DNA from: Tigriopus japonicus
Taxonomy: Eukaryota; Arthropoda; Copepoda; Harpacticoida; Harpacticidae
Length of the DNA: 64,000 nucleotides
Assembly: GCA_010645155.1 (NCBI GenBank)
Contig: JAAGOF010000095.1
Span: forward strand, 142,586-206,585
Direction: 5' to 3'
Shown piece after piece: positions 60,901 through 64,000 of the stretch; position 1 is the stretch's first letter, and every line of letters starts with the position of its first letter. A program made the position numbers and the translations under genes. Below the pieces are notes generated by a model. The model had not been told where the DNA came from, did no database searches, and saw only the letters and a program-made list of their open reading frames with translations.

Positions 60901-63900
60901 AATTCAGATTTTCTGCTTGGAAAAGATGGAAAATGACAAAACACCTGTGTTTTTCTCCAAAAAGTGACACGAGCCTTTTCTTTGAGCTCGTCGCGTCGTT
61001 TTTTTGTGCCAATGTGTTTGCTTAAGATGTCGAGTCTTCGAAGAGCTCGAATTCTTGCTCGATCGGCATCCTTAAGCCTTCATAATGGATTGAGAGTTGA
61101 GACTACGTTGTGTACGGCCGTGAGAATCAGAAAGTGTGTTTCCCATAAATGCACTTCCGAAGCTTTGGAAGCCAATACTGCAGGCCGTTTTCTGCTAGCT
61201 TAGTATATCCTCATGTTTCAGTTCCAACTTGGGCTCTACTCCAAAGTTTTCATGGGCAAAGACCCCTTGGTCCTCCCTCCTCTTTCTCCTTCTTCTTCTC
61301 GTTTGAACCATTCTCATGTTCCACTTCAGTGTCTCCGAATTTATGCATCCTTCAATTCAGAGAATAGCCAGGTTCTATGGCCTATAACCATCCAATGTTT
61401 TTTCCGAATCATGTAACCGCCCAATCATTACCCAAAAAGAGCGATTTGAACGGCAGAACCTGTGGGACAGAATTGGGGTTTTCTTTTTTCTTAACTCTCC
61501 AAGTTGCTCCACATTCTCAAGTAAATGATATGTTGTTGAGAGCCTCAGTCATCAGATTAGTTCTGCGTCTGAGTAGTGATTTTATTTTTGTGCCAAACAC
61601 CTTCAAGCCCAGAGACTGGTTTGTCACTTTGATTCAAGTGCAATTCAGTTTAATGCGATGTCTCTCTTGCCAATGCTGCGGTGATTCCATTTGTGCATTG
61701 GATGCTCAATGAGGCTTGCGTAAAGTTTTCTTGACAAGTTTCTGTCGAACAACTGGTAGTTCTCCTTACTTTACTTTGTGCAATTGCGACAAAGCCAATG
61801 CTACTTTTCCACGTTACAATAAGTGAGAAAGTGAGTGAATGATTGAATGAATGCGTGTGTCAGTTGTCCACATCAGCATTGATTGACCTTGGATCACCCT
61901 GGTCGTGAATAAACGTCATGTTTATTGGGATCTTTCTCCTCCTCTCTGGAACATGTCAATCATTTGTCGTTCCCACGTGCCCATTACCGAGAATCGCCGC
62001 TTCTCCCGGGATTGTTGATATTTATCGTGGAACAAGAGAAAGGACAGATCAGAGAACAAGCATTTCAAGCTTTGGTCTCGCGGGTATTCGAGCATCGTAC
62101 TAATTCAATCTGCTTAAAAGGCAGGTGGTTCTTTCCGATGGAAGATGTGGATGATCTCGATTTTCCCGCTCGACGCATTGGGCCGCAGTAATGATGCTTC
62201 TTAGTTATCAGACCCATTTGTAGCAATCAAGAACGTGGATTGTTCTCATTGCCTTGCCGACCAAAACCAAAGGCCATTTGTAACTGGAGAACAGTTTCGA
62301 TCGAGTTCCACGTGGGTTCGGTTCCAGATTATCGATAGAAATTTTCCCTCCACAAGACTTTTCTTGTTTAGTTTGTGCAACCTCTCTCTGTGTCTACTTT
62401 GGAAAATCGAAAGGAGACAAACTGTCTTTGCCCAAAGACGAAGAATTATTTTGCGACGGCATTAAGCGTCTCTAGAATGGAAAGGCCAAGTTTAAAGGCC
62501 TTGTTGCTGGGATATAAATATCTGGAGGATTGTGATGATGGCAAGCTTGAAGTGTTGCCCTAAGATCCACTTCTCCGGAAAACCCCTCTTTCCAAACCCT
62601 CTTCTTCAATTCTCAAGACTGGCCTTGCCCGAGCAAGGTCAGCGTGAGCAAAGAATTGTTTTTCACTTTCAAGGGCGCAGAATCGGACAATTCACAGAGG
62701 AGAAAAGTTCAATGGATCCACTTGGTATTTTGTGGGGAGGAGGATGCCGAAAAGTGACCCATGTGTGCCATGTGGCACTCGTTTCGAGATCTCAAGATTT
62801 GGACGGAAAGAGTCGCGGATTAACCTTGAATCCCTTGAATCTGGTGGCATTGGGAAAGATACACAACTACCGCACAACTTTTACTTTTCTAGTGAACCCC
62901 CTGCTCCTCTTCGATTGGAACGACGACCGGACCTGGAAAGTCTTTGAAAGAGAAATAGAGACAGAAGAGAATAAACACGTTCTCATATCTAGGGTATCCA
63001 AACAACCGAGATTCGTTGACTCTGGGGGATCGTCGTGTGTGTCCGCGTTGAACGTACTATACAGGGTTGTCACGAATTAGAGACCCATACCAAAGCAAAA
63101 CAAAAATCACTCGCGACGAATCATGTTTTATTATCATTCTGTACTGATATCAATTGAAAAAAAGACAGTTTTAGGTAAAATCAGGTGGACTATTTTTGAA
63201 ATCACTTGACTCGTTATATAACTAAGATGTTGTTTTCAAGAACAACTCCCCTACCCAAGACGATTTGAAGGACTGATATCGCTGGAATTCATTAGACGTT
63301 GGAAACAAAGTGTTGGGTAGGGCCTCAAGTTAACTCAACTCCATTGTCTCCTTCTGTCATTACGGATCTACCATCAAAGTTATGGGGACTCTAATTTAAA
63401 GCAACCCTGTACAGTATATGCAGTGTTTGATCTGATGCGTTAACCTATATGCCGTCATTGCTCCGGTAGATGCATGGGTGAATCTCGGGAAACGAATTGA
63501 TCATCGCTATCCACTAGATAAGTGTATGTACAGGATCTCTCTGAGAAATGACGACTTCCCCAATGTCGAGTCAAAGGCCATTACACGTTGTTCTGATGAT
63601 TTTTTGCGTCAACGAGGAAAACCTCGTTATCTCAATCCGATCCAATCAACATTACGAGTTGACAGATCTATCACGACAATATTTATGCATCAACAGTCTG
63701 ACTGTCCAAAGGTGTCGACGTTTGTACGAGAAGTGTTGGAATGACGATGCTCCTCCATTGTTCGTGACCTTTACATTGTACGACACTCGAGCCTAATGAG
63801 GTCCAAGTTTCGTTAAGGATCCTTTTTCGGCCTTCATTAGACCAGATTAACGGTCCAAGCCAACGAGGCTAAACATTGAGCCAGCAGCACCCTTAAAGAT

Positions 63901-64000
63901 GAGTCGACCGTGTTAAGATTCGACTCATATTACTAAAGGCTAGCATGTAAGCTAAGCACCTGCAAGCCTGACAAAGCGTGGATTAGACGCACGTACATAT
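54939..64000. other. Nine kilobases without a supported gene
   Basis: Base composition is more even than in the left half, and open frames of 80-180 codons occur on both strands, but none shows a known domain, conserved exon phases or a good start. Short CT runs are at 55972-55996 and 58453-58466. A trinucleotide patch (taataataatt) at 59808-59822 resembles the retrotransposon tails but lacks the adjoining body. The 182-codon frame at 62532-63080 (+) is the longest and is unconvincing. Confidence 0.4.

Noticed and set aside
61918..62103. Short frame starting with a signal-peptide-like MFIGIFLLLSGTCQS
   Set aside because: The rest is low-complexity chance sequence and no downstream exon fits.
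62532..63080. 182-codon plus-strand frame
   Set aside because: Longest frame in the right third, but without domain, codon pattern or neighbours; the length is within chance for this composition.

Overview
This is a eukaryotic nuclear window, most likely from an arthropod. A crustacean such as a copepod is plausible, but that is inference from gene style and intron size. The evidence is short exons with GT/AG boundaries and conserved phases, AT-rich introns and intergenic DNA, abundant microsatellites, and many fragments of non-LTR retrotransposons, tRNA-derived SINEs, a Tc1-like element and small non-autonomous DNA transposons. There are no operons, ribosome binding sites or CRISPR arrays. 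Most of the 64 kb is non-coding.

Four genes can be supported. (1) 9441-21105 (+): an eight-exon secreted protein of about 1864 aa. It has a signal peptide, an unnamed Cys/Trp module, two PAN/Apple-like modules, a SEA domain with a G|SV autoproteolysis motif, an EGF-like domain, a thrombospondin type 1 repeat, and a very long Thr/Ser-rich mucin region built from about ten 98-residue repeats. (2) 28612-21443 (-): an eight-exon MFSD8/CLN7-like lysosomal major facilitator protein of about 585 aa, convergent with gene 1; their likely poly(A) signals are about 130 bp apart. (3) 48040-49842 (+): a four-exon SelO (YdiU family) protein AMPylase whose C-terminal selenocysteine position is a cysteine. 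(4) 52730-53456 (+): a five-exon predicted secreted protein of 104 aa with no recognised family, assembled from short phase-1 exons that are easily missed.

Mobile DNA dominates the rest. The window opens in a decayed reverse transcriptase of a non-LTR element; 3' ends of the same family with TAA-type tails recur near 11.65 kb and 44.11 kb. DNA elements with terminal inverted repeats (TIRs) and, in most cases, exact or near target-site duplications (TSDs) lie at 25483-25680, 25860-26095, 30040-30981 (Tc1-like), 33416-33973, 35407-36204, 37723-38189 and 41257-41618. Two repeat families occur as inverted pairs (15463-15915 with a single copy at 47.4 kb; 44766-45413 with a relative at 50213-51545 interrupted by a palindrome of over 1 kb). 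A tRNA-derived SINE family occurs at 36.34-36.63 kb and 45.84-46.01 kb.

The genes have no obvious functional link. The stretches 1.1-9.4, 38.2-44.1, 46.0-47.4 and 53.5-64.0 kb hold no gene I can support, although 8.1-8.7 kb (-) has exon-like pieces. All exon boundaries were read by eye from GT/AG signals, reading-frame continuity and family resemblance; transcripts would settle them.
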